In this document: one piece after another, positions 34,859 through 46,462 of the stretch
How positions within the stretch are numbered: the first letter of the stretch is position 1
How the letters are laid out: each line of letters opens with the position of its first letter
Source of the DNA: Angiostrongylus vasorum
Taxonomy: Eukaryota > Nematoda > Chromadorea > Rhabditida > Metastrongylidae
Length of the DNA stretch: 64,000 nucleotides
Direction of reading: 5' to 3'
Assembly (NCBI GenBank): GCA_018806985.1
Contig: JADANN010000354.1
Coordinates: 1,060,501 to 1,124,500, forward strand
The notes under the pieces: model-generated
Databases searched by the model: none
What the model was told of the DNA's origin: nothing
Seen by the model: only the letters and a program-made list of their open reading frames with translations
Made by a program: the position numbers and the translations under genes

Positions 34859-35110
34859 AGCTAGCTATAATGATGGTGAGATATTTGCAAAGCTTAGACC
34901 AGAGACCAGATTCCAACCCGTGATAACCCCTTCCGGGGGGCTCACTCGTTTCTCACGGCATCACTGAGCCTTTGTTTTACTTTTTTCTCAACCTGTCCTT
35001 TACCATTTCGGACCATCAGCAATTACCCGTCAATGGAACTGATTCAGCAGCCACGAATCGGCATGAACCCAGCCAAGCCAAAGTTGTTTTGGAAATCACA
35101 ATATATGACG
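34859..35110 (-). repeat. Repeat D copy
   Basis: Runs from ATAATGATGGTGAGATATTT through the reversed tRNA-like segment (CCCTTCCGGGGGGCTCACTC), ACCATCAGCAATTACCCGTC and ATCGGCATGAACCCAGCCAA to GGAAATCACAATATATGA. Close to full length. Confidence 0.75.
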
Positions 35111-35494
35111 TAGATAAGAACTATGTAACTATAACTGCAGCTGTATAACAATTATAAAAAAGATTTGTCTTTTACTTTCTTCGTGTAAGCCACCTTCACA
35201 TGTAGGAATCGCGGACGGGCAAGTTTAACATTTTCTTCTGGATGGCTACGGAAAGCCGTAAAAAGGAAAGAGACTTTTGATCGACTGCATTTCAGTAGTG
35301 AAATTTTGTACCTAGATCTTTTTTTCGCCACCGCTTTCATATCATTTTAATGAAAAGAAACGGTGTTTTAAAAATGTTTAGAAGGGCAACCTGTTGGATG
35401 ACTAAGAAGTTCAGTGGTTTAGAATAGAAATGTTGTTCAAAGATGACGTCAGCTTCCGAGGTTATACAACTCGTACTAAACCTAGTTAAAGTTG

Positions 35495-35529
<35 letters not shown>

Positions 35530-35680
35530 TATATACACAATATTGCTGCCAGAAATGCAGAGAAGGGTGGAATTGGGCCAAGCACCGAGGTAATAAGCTG
35601 CACTTGTTTGTTTACTTTAGATATTTCGATGAAGATAGGTCTTCTTATGAAGACGACCAGTCCCCAAAATATCATTTTGT
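35111..35680. other. unassigned sequence with a TA tract
   Basis: Contains a pure TA run at about 35497-35526. Otherwise no feature seen. Confidence 0.5.
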
Positions 35681-35692
35681 CTTAAAATTGTT

Positions 35693-35975
35693 AAAAAAGA
35701 TAAAAAGGATAAAGTTTTCAGCGGTGATCAATCCTTGAGGGATGTGCCATGCATTCGACTTCATTAAGCATCGTCTAAAGGTGATTGAATGAATATCTGG
35801 CCTTTACAATGACTCGCGGTGCTACCGATGTATCGAGCCAGTGCTGCTATCCTCTCAGACATGTCTGGTACCAATTTGCCGACCCCGGAGGGATGGAAGG
35901 TTTGGTGGACTGTGGGCACGTGGATCGATTCCAAGTGTGTTGCAGGGCGCCTCGGACCACTGCGCCATACGCGTG
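35693..35975 (-). repeat. SINE-A copy, full length, with target duplication
   Basis: Reverse-complement SINE-A with A-rich 3' end AAAAGATAAAAAGGATAAAG, tail CAGCGGTGATCAATCCTTGA, core GTCTGGTACCAATTTGCCGA, and head GGCGCCTCGGACCACTGCGC. CTTAAAATTGTT (35681-35692) and CTTAAACTTGTT (35976-35987) are a 12 bp target duplication with one mismatch. Confidence 0.9.
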
Positions 35976-35989
35976 CTTAAACTTGTTTG

Positions 35990-38224
35990 GAATGAATTTT
36001 CATAAAATTGTAGATTCTATTCAATTAATCAAAATTTCGGACCTCAGAGCGGTAGTCACAAATATGAACAATACATTGGCGAATATCATCTTGTCCTACT
36101 TGTCGAGATCTCTTGTTGAAATGTTTCCGTGAAATAAGACCCCTAGTGAAACAGATAAAAAAAATGTTTCTGGATTCCATCAGGGGACTCTATCGTGATA
36201 GAACGAGGAAGTGGTCTCATATTCCGTACAACTCACACAGAGAGACAACAGATGATAGAACTATGTTCGCTTTGTATTTTTGGATTGCTAGTTCATTTGG
36301 TCATATTTATCTTCCGAATAATCCCTCTTTTTACTTGCTTCTTATCCAATTCGTGTTTTCTATAATATTTTTTAACATAAAAGTCCTATATAGAACCCTT
36401 CTAGTTTCTACCAGTGGTATGCCCTCCAATCATAGCTAGTGGGGTGTTCATGGGTAATCAGTTATAATGTGCACCAATGGTTTATCCTCTTAGCATGCTC
36501 GCAAAAGCGCTCGATATTTCTAATTGATAGCCTAACATAGAGTAAATCAGTGACACAGAAGAGTCAGACGTATAGCCCATGTTTAACTTACCACTGAAAA
36601 CAGTAAAATTATGGGCATCACTGCAAAATTATGCTGCTTATCCTTTAGCAAAGAAGAAGACGCTTTCAGAGGCCGTAATAAGCGGCAATTAAGTGGTTTT
36701 CCGGTCGACTTACTCAATGATTTACGGGGATTAAACCACATCCTTTCTACACCCCGTTATCAATTCACTTTAAAAACATTGCTAAAAAAGAATTCAAGTC
36801 GCTACAGAGAAATAAAACAATGAAAAAGGAACATATCCTAAGTAACTAGCATGGTCGCGAAAACGCATTGTGGGGTTTGTGTGCATTAGTGTCTACATAT
36901 TATCGCATTTGGCCGGCGATTGCTCAAAAAGAGGAACGAATGGAAATGATTCTGAGGCTCATTCACCAGTGAAGACGAGCCATCCAAGCATCTGCCGTGT
37001 ATATTGCAGCATTTTGAATAAGACGTTGTTTCTGGTAAATGATTTCTTTTCAAGTTGACCTGTGCCGAGCCAGTATGGTAAGAATAGAAGGAAAGCAATT
37101 CGAGTCATTTATTGGCCTACGATGGAGCCGGTAGAGTGGAGGTAATGATCCCATTCGTTATTTGCAAGAGCAACGTACCCACGCTCAGGTTCGACTCAGA
37201 ATCGGGCTAACCAGGTTTCTCATCTCTTCGGAGTCGAGATATTTCATTCGAGGTCTCTTTACAGTTGACGTTTACCTCTTTGCCACATAAGAGGAAAAAT
37301 ACGAGTTCAGCGAAGCACTTCCCAAAGTGAAATTTGCCTAACCGGAAAATTACAACGAGGTTTTTCGTGCGTAGTAAGTGGAATCGTTCACATCAATGCG
37401 TTAAGCTTTGGTGAAACTTTAACAAAGGAAAAGCAAAGAAATAGTCAGGGAAGGCCAAACAATGCTCTAAGAACTTCCATATAACCTGTACCGAATAATC
37501 TAGTGACAATTTTAAGATTGCTAGCCACTCCACATGAAAGGCATAAGATGTACGTGATACGTGTTCTAGGATATTAAGTTTTACGAATGTAACATTTCGG
37601 AAGCACAGACGGTCTCGTTCTGAGTGACCATTTTGGGAGCAAGATTGGTAATTGTGCTTAGGAGGCACCAAGTCTCCTGCTAATTGCAATAACTTTTGAA
37701 CAGCTGACCCACTGCCATTGTTTTCTGTGATGCCATAGGTTGAGATGGCAGTTTTGATGAGTCATTCGTTGTTAGACCGTAATTCACTTCTTTTGAAGGT
37801 TACGAGAACAAAAAAGATCGTGAATGACTCAAGAAGATCTGTTGTGTAGCTTTCTCTAGAATGGGAGATCTACAAGGAGTTTTACAGATTGCGGCCTCTG
37901 CGACTGGTATTCTTCAATAGGCGGTAGCAGCTTTTTGGCTGACAATGCGTTTACTAAGCAAAACTGTAGAAGCTGAAAAGATGTAGATGCAAATGTATGC
38001 CACGTTCAGGTTCTTCAATCGAGTTCTTCTTTGTAGCCCGTCGCATTTCAACCACATCAACAATTAGTTTCTGATAAAATCTTAGCTGGAAAAGTGCTCA
38101 GAAAATTCACGGGTTTCACGAGACGAGAAGTACATTGTGACGGAACAAATGAACTACGATCTCACTGGCAAAGATCTGTAGAATCTAATGTTTATCTGTC
38201 TAATCTCAATTGGCTTAACAATTT
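35990..38224. other. unassigned sequence, about 2.2 kb
   Basis: No supported gene. A segment at 37290-37380 has weak similarity to the arms of the long inverted repeat (around 32800-32880), too weak to call. Confidence 0.4.
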
Positions 38225-38234
38225 TCAGCATAAG

Positions 38235-38518
38235 AAAAGGACAAAGCTCTCAGCGTTGATCAATCCTTTTTAGGGATGCGCCATGCATTCGATTTCATTA
38301 AGTACCGTTGGAGGTAATTGAATGCATATCTGGCCTTTACAATGACTCGCGGTGGCCTACCGATGTGTTCAACCAGTGCTGCTATCCTCCCAGGCAAGTC
38401 TGGTGCCAATTTGCTGACTCCGAAGGGATGGAGGGCTTGGTGGGCCGTGGGTGCAGGGATCGATTAAACGTGTATGTCGCAGTGGCGCCTCCAACCACTG
38501 CGCCGCACGCGCCCAATA
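38235..38518 (-). repeat. SINE-A copy, full length, with target duplication
   Basis: Reverse-complement SINE-A: TCAGCGTTGATCAATCCTTT, CTTTACAATGACTCGCGGTG, AGTCTGGTGCCAATTTGCTG, head CCACTGCGCCGCACGCGCCC. TCAGCATAAG (38225-38234) and TCAGCATAGG (38519-38528) form a 10 bp duplication with one mismatch. Confidence 0.9.
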
Positions 38519-38528
38519 TCAGCATAGG

Positions 38529-40384
38529 ATCAGGTAAATGTGCTCAAGTTTCGAAAATCGACAAGACTTTAACGGCATCGCAACTGTAAATTCTAGATTA
38601 CAATCATGTAATTAATAATACTGGGAAGGCCTCCAAAAGATGTGAATTCTCCAAATGCCATAAAATTTTCTAAGTAATGTAACATGAAAAAATTCCTTGC
38701 TAAGAATTATTAATTAATTACAATTATTAGGAAAAATAATTATTAGGATCACAAACTTAGGTGCCGACACTGAACGTTTTTTAAATGTTGTGAGCTCCTC
38801 ATCACTTTTTAATTTATCTCGCTGTACTGTAACTGTCATCCACAGAGTGGGTCGACTTGCATAATAGAGATATGTAGGCATTCCTTTCTCGCCTGCATGT
38901 TGACAGCTACTTAAGCGCGGTTTTCCTGGAGTTCCGTTACATTCGCGAAAGTACACTTTAATATCTCACCACAGACATGCCCTAAAGTTTTCGGAACGGA
39001 TTGAAGTTTGCGCCTTACTGATAGGACTCCTTGAGGGATAATAACATTTCCTCTATGTGCAGGCGATTTTATTTATCTACTAGATCGATCGAATACCATG
39101 TAATTGTCGAAATCCATTACTGCTTTTAATATTTATTGCTGGCTGCTTTCATTAAGTTTTGTTTAACTTAGTTTTTTTAGTATTATAAATAGTAGTTCAT
39201 ATTTTCTTTATTAGATTTCAAGTCTCCAACATTCTGAATGTCAGGCAAAAAAAAATCACTTGCAGTCTTTCCTTATTCAGTGGTATCAAAGTCAGCCCAG
39301 GGACATAGGATGTATTCACTTTCTGAAGTTACTTTTACATTTTCACCATAACCACTGAAGAAGTAAATTATGTTGTCACTTTTGTTGCACCGTGATCCGA
39401 CCTCTCCTTATTTTCATGAGTATTATTAAATATTTATATGTATACATCAATTTTCTGTGTCTGTCTTACGAAAATGATCTAATGAGGATCTCTAATATAC
39501 TAAGCAACTGTACTCTAACCATATGCATAGTATAACCATGTCATTAAGTACTCTTTCGATGGAATTCTGCTCACTGAAGTCAGAGTTGAACAATCACTGT
39601 AACACGCTTCTATTAAAAAAGACCCATTTCATGAAGTTTCATTGACTATTGCATTTTCATAAATCGTTCCGTATGAGCTAAAAAGAAGAATAAATGGAAA
39701 AAAAGCAAGACAAGATTGCAAACAAGTTGTGCGATAGGAAATAAACACTAAATGTACACGTAGTGTTATCGGTGATAGTGGTATTGTGTTCATCATCACC
39801 ACGTCTCTTCATGCTATTCTCATTAGATGCTCTTCGACTCGGTCGTATTTCATTCATTAAGCTTTCCTTCCATCATTTTGCTATTGGCCAGCGCCGTTCA
39901 GTAGTGTTTCCAACGTTGATTCATACCACTTTCATCAGCACTTCAACTTGCGACACGTAAATAGGAGATCTCGCATCCGCATCCGTCGAGCCTAACATCT
40001 CTGTGTGATGCTTATACCATCAACAACATGATAAGTGAATTTACACATTAATATTTCCTTAAAGCATATTATATTTGTTTCTGCCGAACAGTGCTGAGAT
40101 TAATTTCACTTTGGTCGTTTTCAAAAAGTGGAATGGAATTTTTCATTGCTCGAAAATGTAGTCACCAGTATTCGTCGAGCGCACGAATTATGGCCAGCGA
40201 ATATCGGCTCGACGCAATTTCTTAAAGATATCCGCTTTATCATTATTAGGTGCATTTGAAACACTTAGTATTTTTTTTGAGTTCTACTACTTTCAACCTG
40301 TTGTTTTTTTTAAACTCTGGCGATGCTCTCAGTGATCATCAGTCAACGGGAATGAGCTGGGAGCAGAAAGAGCATTTCGACAAC
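38529..40384. other. unassigned sequence, about 1.9 kb
   Basis: AT-rich, with ATTAATTAATTA runs near 38710. No supported gene, RNA or repeat. Confidence 0.45.
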
Positions 40385-40595
40385 AACTTCAGCTTCACTG
40401 AGTTCAATGTTGATTTGCACAGCACAGATCATTCCCGTTGTCCGGTGATTACCGATAACAGCGTTAAGTTTGAAGAAAAAAACTACCTGAAAAGGAGGAA
40501 AAACAAGGTTCTCGGCTGGAATGGTGGATAACGGTTGGCCCCTGCAAGAGTAATCGCGGGTTCGAAGTCCACCTGAGGTTACGAGTTCTACTAAC
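40385..40595 (+). repeat. Repeat D copy with a good B box
   Basis: Landmarks: CTTCACTGAGTTCAATG, GTCCGGTGATTACCGATAAC, then a tRNA-like segment with CCCCTGCAAGAGTAATCGCG and the B-box GGGTTCGAAGTCC (40558-40570). A 93-codon frame starting at 40250 with a hydrophobic N-terminus runs into this repeat and is not a secreted-protein gene. Confidence 0.7.
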
Positions 40596-41101
40596 ATTTC
40601 AGTATCCACGTGGTTGTTTTTCATATAGCACCCTAGCAAAGAGAACGAATATGCAGCAAACAAATGTTAGACAACCCTACTACTTTTTCCAACAAATGAT
40701 CCAGTATGCTCACCACATAAAAATTCGATCTTTCTTCTTTCTATGAATTCCTACTACTAGATCTATTGTAATTGTTAAAGTGTATCAGGCTTGAAGACTT
40801 CCATAGAACATAAAAGGTCAGATTACTCCTATAATCAGATGTTTTCTCATGCAATTTTGCATGTTTTAAATACTTCATGAGTTTACATAAAATTTCCAGG
40901 ATGAGTACATAGCAGAATAAATATTAACTTTTATTAATTGAATATGTTTTATTTCGTTTGCCGAGTATTCAAGAAATGATATTGGAGTCAAAAAAAATTG
41001 TGTAAAACATCAAGTACTTCTTCATCTCTTTGACGAGTCATCGTATGTGCAACTTTGCTTGCGATTCAAAGAGCAAACTATAAGTGGTAAGCATTAACAT
41101 G

Positions 41102-41512
41102 ATGCCTCCCATAGGTTTACCATTCATCGTGGCTCGGAGGTGTTCCTGGGTGTCGGGCTGCGATGTACAGCGGGAGGACTCGTCCACCTCGGCGAAGAGG
41201 GTCTCCGAAGCGGAGAAAGAGTCCGGCGCTTCCATAAGGAAGCCTAGCTAAGAGTAAAACAATACCAAGATCCACCACCGTCCTGGCATGAAACTAGTCG
41301 CATGGTGGCAAATCTCCCTCCGATCTAAAAGGGATGCGACTGCCTGTGGTGGTGACGACCTGGGCAGACTTTGGCCAGGCTGTCCTCCGGACTCCAGGAA
41401 ACCACAATGGCTAGATCAGCAAAACCCTGAAAAAACGGAAATTATGCTGGGCTCACACAACCATTGAAGATGGGCCATCCGAGTATCCAAGTATTGATAT
41501 GACATTTGCACA
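41102..41512 (+). repeat. Repeat C copy 2
   Basis: Shares all landmarks with 17104-17490: GGAGGTGTTCCTGGGTGTCG, GATGTACAGCGGGAGGA, GGAAGCCTAGCTAAGAGTA, CCTGGGCAGACTTTGG, AACCACAATGGCTAGA, AATTATGCTGGGCTCACA. It ends GATGGGCCATCCGAGTATCC followed by AAGTATTGATATG, a short-tandem tail. Confidence 0.8.
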
Positions 41513-42084
41513 AAATTGTGCTAATGCACCGATTATAAATCTAGAGTGTTAAGTTAGTTGCTAATTCTTGTACTAGATCAATAAAGAGGACTGGTGTTTT
41601 ACTTGTGTCCTGGATGACTCCACTTCTATTATTCGATACTTTATCGTGTAACTGGGAATCTTAGGTAGCGTGACCGAAAGTGATTCTAAACGGAGTCGGC
41701 GTCTAAGAGTAGGAGCCCTTCTTTGGGTTGCGTGGCACGTTCGCATTTTTCAGAAATAAAATCCACGTAATTTATAAACCTTTTAGTTAGTTCTTCTTAG
41801 GTGAGAAAATTTATTAGGCAAGTGGGCCGATAGTGTGTAGATAATTCAAATCTGTAGTTACTGTGTGATGTTAGCTAATTAATTTGTTTGGTTAGCCACT
41901 TAGATGGATTTATCTCTTATCTCACCACGCACTTGTAGTTTTCAAAGTCCCTTTATAAAATCCACATATTTGTACGTTTTTTTTTGCTCAATACTTTAAC
42001 ATCATTTTTAAAGTCAGATTACCACTAGTGTTTATAAAGTTTTTCCACCATTGAGCCTTTTGCAATGGGATCGTCTCACATTAT
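41513..42084. other. unassigned sequence
   Basis: No supported feature. Confidence 0.5.
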
Positions 42085-42390
42085 TTTCGAATCATAACTA
42101 CAACGATGCTGAGATATTTGCAGAGCTCCGGACCGCAGGTGTCCGCGGTGGGGAACGAACGCTCTATTGTCCTTTCCGGGGAGTAACGCGTTCACTACCA
42201 CACCATGCGGGTCCTTCGTTTCGCCTGTCTCTCAGCTAGCTCTATCGATCTCTGCCATCAGCAATCACCCGTCAGCGGGATTGATCTGGAGAGCGCAAAT
42301 CGGCAATGAACCCAGTTAAGCTGAGGCTTTTAGTTATAATCACAATGTTAACCGTTTTATTTACTGCCTACTATCTTTAAAGACATTCGA
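42085..42390 (-). repeat. Repeat D copy, first of an inverted pair
   Basis: Near-complete: ACAACGATGCTGAGATATTT, GGACCGCAGGTGTCCGCGGT, CCTTCGTTTCGCCTGTCTCT, CATCAGCAATCACCCGTCAG, ATCACAATGTTAACC, and the terminal module TTTATTTACTGCCTACTATC. The tRNA-like boxes read on the minus strand. Confidence 0.85.
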
Positions 42391-42395
42391 AACGA

Positions 42396-42580
42396 AGGAC
42401 CCGCATGGTGTGGTGGTGAACGCGTTGCTCCCTGGAGAGGACAGTGGCGCGTCCGTTCCCCACCGCAGACACCTGCGGTCCGGAGTTTTGCAAATATCTC
42501 AGCATCGCTGTAGTTATATTTCGCATTATACCCTGCCCTTAAAAATAGTAGGGAGTAAATAAAACGGTTAACATTGTTAA
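42396..42580 (+). repeat. Repeat D copy, second of an inverted pair
   Basis: Only the half containing the tRNA-like segment: GAAACGAAGGACCCGCATGG, GTGGTGGTGAACGCGTTGC, TCCGTTCCCCACCGCAGACA, GGAGTTTTGCAAATATCTCA, and the module AGTAGGGAGTAAATAAAACG ending GGTTAACATTG. It faces the previous copy head-to-head six bases away. Confidence 0.85.
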
Positions 42581-42671
42581 CGAATCGTTATTCGCTAAGA
42601 TAAATCACTCTATTGGGAGAATTGCAGATGGTCTTATAAGATGGAATATTTCCATCAAAAAAGACAACGAT

Positions 42672-42952
42672 AGATAAAACCTTCAGTGTTGATCCATCTC
42701 TGAGAGATGCACCGTTCATTAGATGTCATTCGTAACAGGGTGAAGGATGGGATTTGCATTTGGCCCTGAACAATGACTTGCGGCAGTTTACCAATATGCC
42801 AGTTAAGTAGTTTTATCCTCTGTGACAAGCCCGGTTCCAATTTGCGAACTCCGAGATGTGGAAGGCTTGGTGTAGCAGGGGCGCAAGCTAGAACCAGAGG
42901 CCCGACTCAATTTTTTTCACAGGGCACCTCTAACCACTGTTCTGGACCTGCC
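42672..42952 (-). repeat. SINE-A copy, diverged
   Basis: Reverse-complement SINE-A: CAGTGTTGATCCATCTCTGA, GCATTTGGCCCTGAACAATG, GCCCGGTTCCAATTTGCGA, head CACCTCTAACCACTGTTCTG. Extra bases lie between core and head. No target duplication recognised. Confidence 0.75.
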
Positions 42953-43254
42953 AAATCATAAAAGTAAGAGAAAAAAATTAATAATCTCTGTGAGCCGTTT
43001 TCTCTTCTCGACAGCACAATTACAGGAGCTTTAATTGCGAAGAGATGAGAGCGTATAATATAGACAATCTTCTTTTTCCAGTTTCGAATTCTTTTGCAGA
43101 ATTGACATGTGGCAAGACTAGTCAGCATATCTTTTTTCGCCCGGTAAATCGTGTTTAGAACTCGCTTATCATCCACTTTAAGAAGACCAAGATCTTAGTA
43201 TCAACATATATGTAGATATCTATGTTCCCATTGGAGACCCTCAATATTGACAAC

Positions 43255-43372
43255 GTTAAAGCGCTCGGCGCCGAAAAATCAAAAAAAGGGATGTGCAGTG
43301 GATTCATTTCCGTTCGTAGCATCGGACAATAATTGTATGCATAATTGGTCCATGTAGTGATTTGCCAGGGCG
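43255..43372 (-). repeat. SINE-A tail fragment
   Basis: Decayed tail half only: AAAGCGCTCGGCGCCGA, TAGCATCGGACAATAATTG, ATGCATAATTGGTCCATGTA. It is followed at once by another SINE-A copy in the same orientation. Confidence 0.5.
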
Positions 43373-43404
43373 TATTTACATTTTACCCACGGAATCATCA
43401 GTGA

Positions 43405-43690
43405 AATGACAAGAAGATAAATTGTCCAACATTGATAAATCGCTTAAGGATGCTCTATGCTTTTGAGCCCACTCAACATAGTAGAAATGATTAAAAATAT
43501 ATTTAGCTTGCAAAATTACTTTTAAGAACACAGCCATGAAGGAAGACATTTGTTTTTTCTCCCTGACAAGTCTCATGCCAGTTTGCGCAGATGGGGACTT
43601 CATTAGCACTCCTGAAGACAAGTCGTCGAGCGAACGAACAAGTCTGTTTTATAGATCACCTCTAACCATTGCGCCTTCCGCCTGTGTAGT
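43405..43690 (-). repeat. SINE-A copy, diverged
   Basis: Reverse-complement copy beginning ACATTGATAAATCGCTTAAG, core CTCATGCCAGTTTGCGCAG, head CACCTCTAACCATTGCGCCT. More diverged than most copies. The region overlaps an 81-codon frame that is not a gene. Confidence 0.6.
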
Positions 43691-44605
43691 TAAGGGTACA
43701 TAAACCAGCTTTCCTTTTTCAGTGTTACACTTAGACCATTGTGTGGATTTCTAGTCTAAAGTTCATTGTAAGATTGTTTTTCACTCTATGGTGGTGATGT
43801 CGTCATACTCTCAACGAGAGAACTCAGACCGCTTTTAGGGAGAATTGCTACAAAGCAATTACTTCATACACTTTACCAACGCTTCACTAATCCTTTCACT
43901 GGTATTCCGACAGGTGACAACACTTCGGATAACTTCTTGCATTGTCCCATTCTTTAAACTGTGATTTTATTTTGGTTCGCAAGGAATATTTAGCTTCATC
44001 TATTGGCATTGCTGCAGTCCTAGGCATAAAAGGTTTTATTTCCTTCCTCGAGTTAATATACGCGAATGGACTTCGCAAGCGATACGCTAGTATTTAGCCT
44101 AGAAGTGCTGGGAAGAAAAAAAAGAGTCTCAAATAAGACGTTTCAAGTTCTTCCAAAGATTAGCCGAGCTCGATTTTATACTACATTAATTTTTACAATT
44201 TCTAGCAATGGATTCTAGCAATAGTGGGAAAGCCGATTAGGAATAATTTTTTATTGCATGGATGTATTTTACTCTTTTCATAGCAACAATAGCAACAGAT
44301 GGATGTTAGACGATATTTATGAAAAGCTTTTTTTCTATTGAAAACATTTCCACGGTTCGAATACTATTTATGAGCAACGCAACTCACCTGCATCAACTCT
44401 GATGTAAAAGTAGAATTCATTAATAAGTAGGAACACTACCTTGTTTACGAGTATACCAGAAAAATATGACACTCATCAGTTTTTTCAAGACTTTAACTCT
44501 ATTTTCATTGTGGAGTAGGTTAGTAGTTGTTTGACGTGCAACTGAATAAGCACCATCTTGTGAGGTGGAAGCACACCCATTTTCATGTTCATTAGATGTG
44601 TGTAC
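43691..44605. other. unassigned sequence
   Basis: No supported feature. A TTTTTCAG acceptor-like site near 43721 is followed by stop codons in all frames within about 50 bases. Confidence 0.5.
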
Positions 44606-44676
44606 ATGTATGTATGTATGTATGTATGTATGTATGTATGTATGTATGTATGTATGTATGTATGTATGTATGTATG

Positions 44677-44710
<34 letters not shown>

Positions 44711-45380
44711 TGTATGTATGTATGTATGTATGTATGTATGTATGTATGTATGTATGTATGTATGTATGTATGTATGTATGTATGTATGTATGTATGTATG
44801 TATGTATGTATGTATGCATGTATGTATGTATGTATGTATGTATGTATGTATGTATGTATGTATGTATGTATCTATGTATGTATGTATGTATGTATGTATG
44901 TATGTATGTATGTATGTATGTATGTATGTATGTATGTATGTATGTATGTATGTATGTATGTATGTATGTATGTATGTATGTATGTATGTATGTATGTATG
45001 TATGTATGTATGTATGTATGTATGTATGTATGTATGTATGTATGTATGTATGTATGTATGTATGTATGTATGTATGTATGTATGTATGTATGTATGTATG
45101 TATGTATGTATGTATGTATGTATGTATGTATGTATGTATGTATGTATGTATGTATGTATGTATGTATGTATGTATGTATGTATGTATGTATGTATGTATG
45201 TATGTATGTATGTATGTATGTATGTATGTATGTATGTATGTATGTATGTATGTATGTATGTATGTATGTATGTATGTATGTATGTATGTATGTATGTATG
45301 TATGTATGTATGTATGTGTGTATGTATGTATGTATGTATGTATGTATGTATGTATGTATGTATGTATGTATGTATGTATG

Positions 45381-45411
<31 letters not shown>

Positions 45412-45426
45412 TGTATGTATGTATAG
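44606..45426. repeat. ATGT tetranucleotide tract, about 820 bp
   Basis: Roughly 200 ATGT/TATG units with only a few interruptions (a TATATG near 44680, TATGCATG near 44816, TATCTATG near 44872, a TGTG near 45317 and a one-base shift at 45410). Because the unit is 4 bases and lacks in-frame stops, all six frames read as one endless Tyr-Val-Cys-Met or Thr-Tyr-Ile-His polymer; these are not proteins. The true length may differ because such tracts collapse or expand in assemblies. Confidence 0.98.
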
Positions 45427-45692
45427 TATGTGCACGTGCCTGCACATTTGCGCACGTGTACGCATGTGTGTTTGTACGTGTCTATATATCGAGTTTCTAT
45501 TTATTCACTGCGTATCTAATCAAAGGTCGTCACCAAGATCTTTCCTATAGCATTTCTATAGCATGTTCTTGAAAGCAGTCCCTCAATGTGGAGTCGAAAT
45601 TACAGTAACTGCACTGAAGACCAGAAATTAAAGCTTACTGCGATGGTTGCATCAGAAATTGTAAGGGAATACATTTTTCGTAGACTAATAAG

Positions 45693-45959
45693 GCTGTTCT
45701 CGTTGATCAATCCATGATGGATGCGCCATGCATTGGACATCATTAAGTATCGTTGGAAGTGATCGAATGCATATCTGGCCTTTACAATGACTCGCGGTGG
45801 CCTACCGATGTATCAAGTCAGTGCTGCTATCCTCCTAGACAAGTCAGGTACCAATTTGCCGACCCCGAAGGGATGAAAAAGCTTGGTGGGTCATGAGCGT
45901 GGGAACCAATTCCACGTGTGTGTTGCAGAGCGCTTTCAACCACTGCGCCACACACGCCC
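45693..45959 (-). repeat. SINE-A copy, full length
   Basis: Reverse-complement SINE-A: TCGTTGATCAATCCATGATG, CTGGCCTTTACAATGACTCG, AGTCAGGTACCAATTTGCCG, head CCACTGCGCCACACACGCCC. No target duplication was recognised with confidence. It lies about 270 bp beyond the ATGT tract. Confidence 0.88.
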
Positions 45960-46287
45960 TAAAGTTACAGTAAAGTATAGAAAATAAAGTAAGCTGCACT
46001 GACGAATCTCATTCAAATGTTTTGTATCCAACTCCTTGAGCACTTTTCATGCAATATTGGACATTCGGCAGAACGATCATTGCAAAAAAATTTCCTGAAA
46101 TCATTTTTTTGATGGAGCTTTCGATCCCTGTGATCTCTGGACCATTAAAGCTTTTTAAAAAAAATTGAAATAGTTTGAAGAATTGGCTGCGATTAAGGCT
46201 CATCAAATTCACTTGGTACAAATATCGGCCTATGTAAACAGAATTCCCTAGAACAGTCAGTAAACTTGTCAATAATTTCCAAGCCTT

Positions 46288-46410
46288 TCTCTCAGACTCT
46301 TTCCGTCTCTCACTACCTACCTCTCCCTCTTTCCATCTACCTCTATCTCCGTCTTTATCTCCTTTTCTCTCCATCCTTTTCGAGCTCTCTGTCTCCACCT
46401 CTCTCTCTTA
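46288..46410. repeat. Polypyrimidine CT-rich tract
   Basis: About 120 bases, almost all C and T on the plus strand (repeated CTCTCTC, CCTCTATCTCC). Open frames rich in Ser/Leu (plus) or Glu/Arg/Lys (minus) over it are compositional artefacts. Confidence 0.85.
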
Positions 46411-46462
46411 TAAATGAGTCTTGGTCTAGAACGATGAAGAATTTCTTTGTTTTACTTCTATT

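Noticed and set aside
37290..37380. Weak similarity to the inverted-repeat arm around 32800-32880
   Set aside because: Only scattered short matches by eye; not enough to call a third copy.
40250..40531. 93-codon plus-strand frame with a hydrophobic N-terminus, resembling a secreted protein
   Set aside because: The hydrophobic part is a T-rich run and the rest is a repeat D copy.
44420..45572. Open frames of 200-340 codons on both strands over the ATGT tract
   Set aside because: A stop-free tetranucleotide yields endless open frames in all six frames; the peptides are pure repeat translations.
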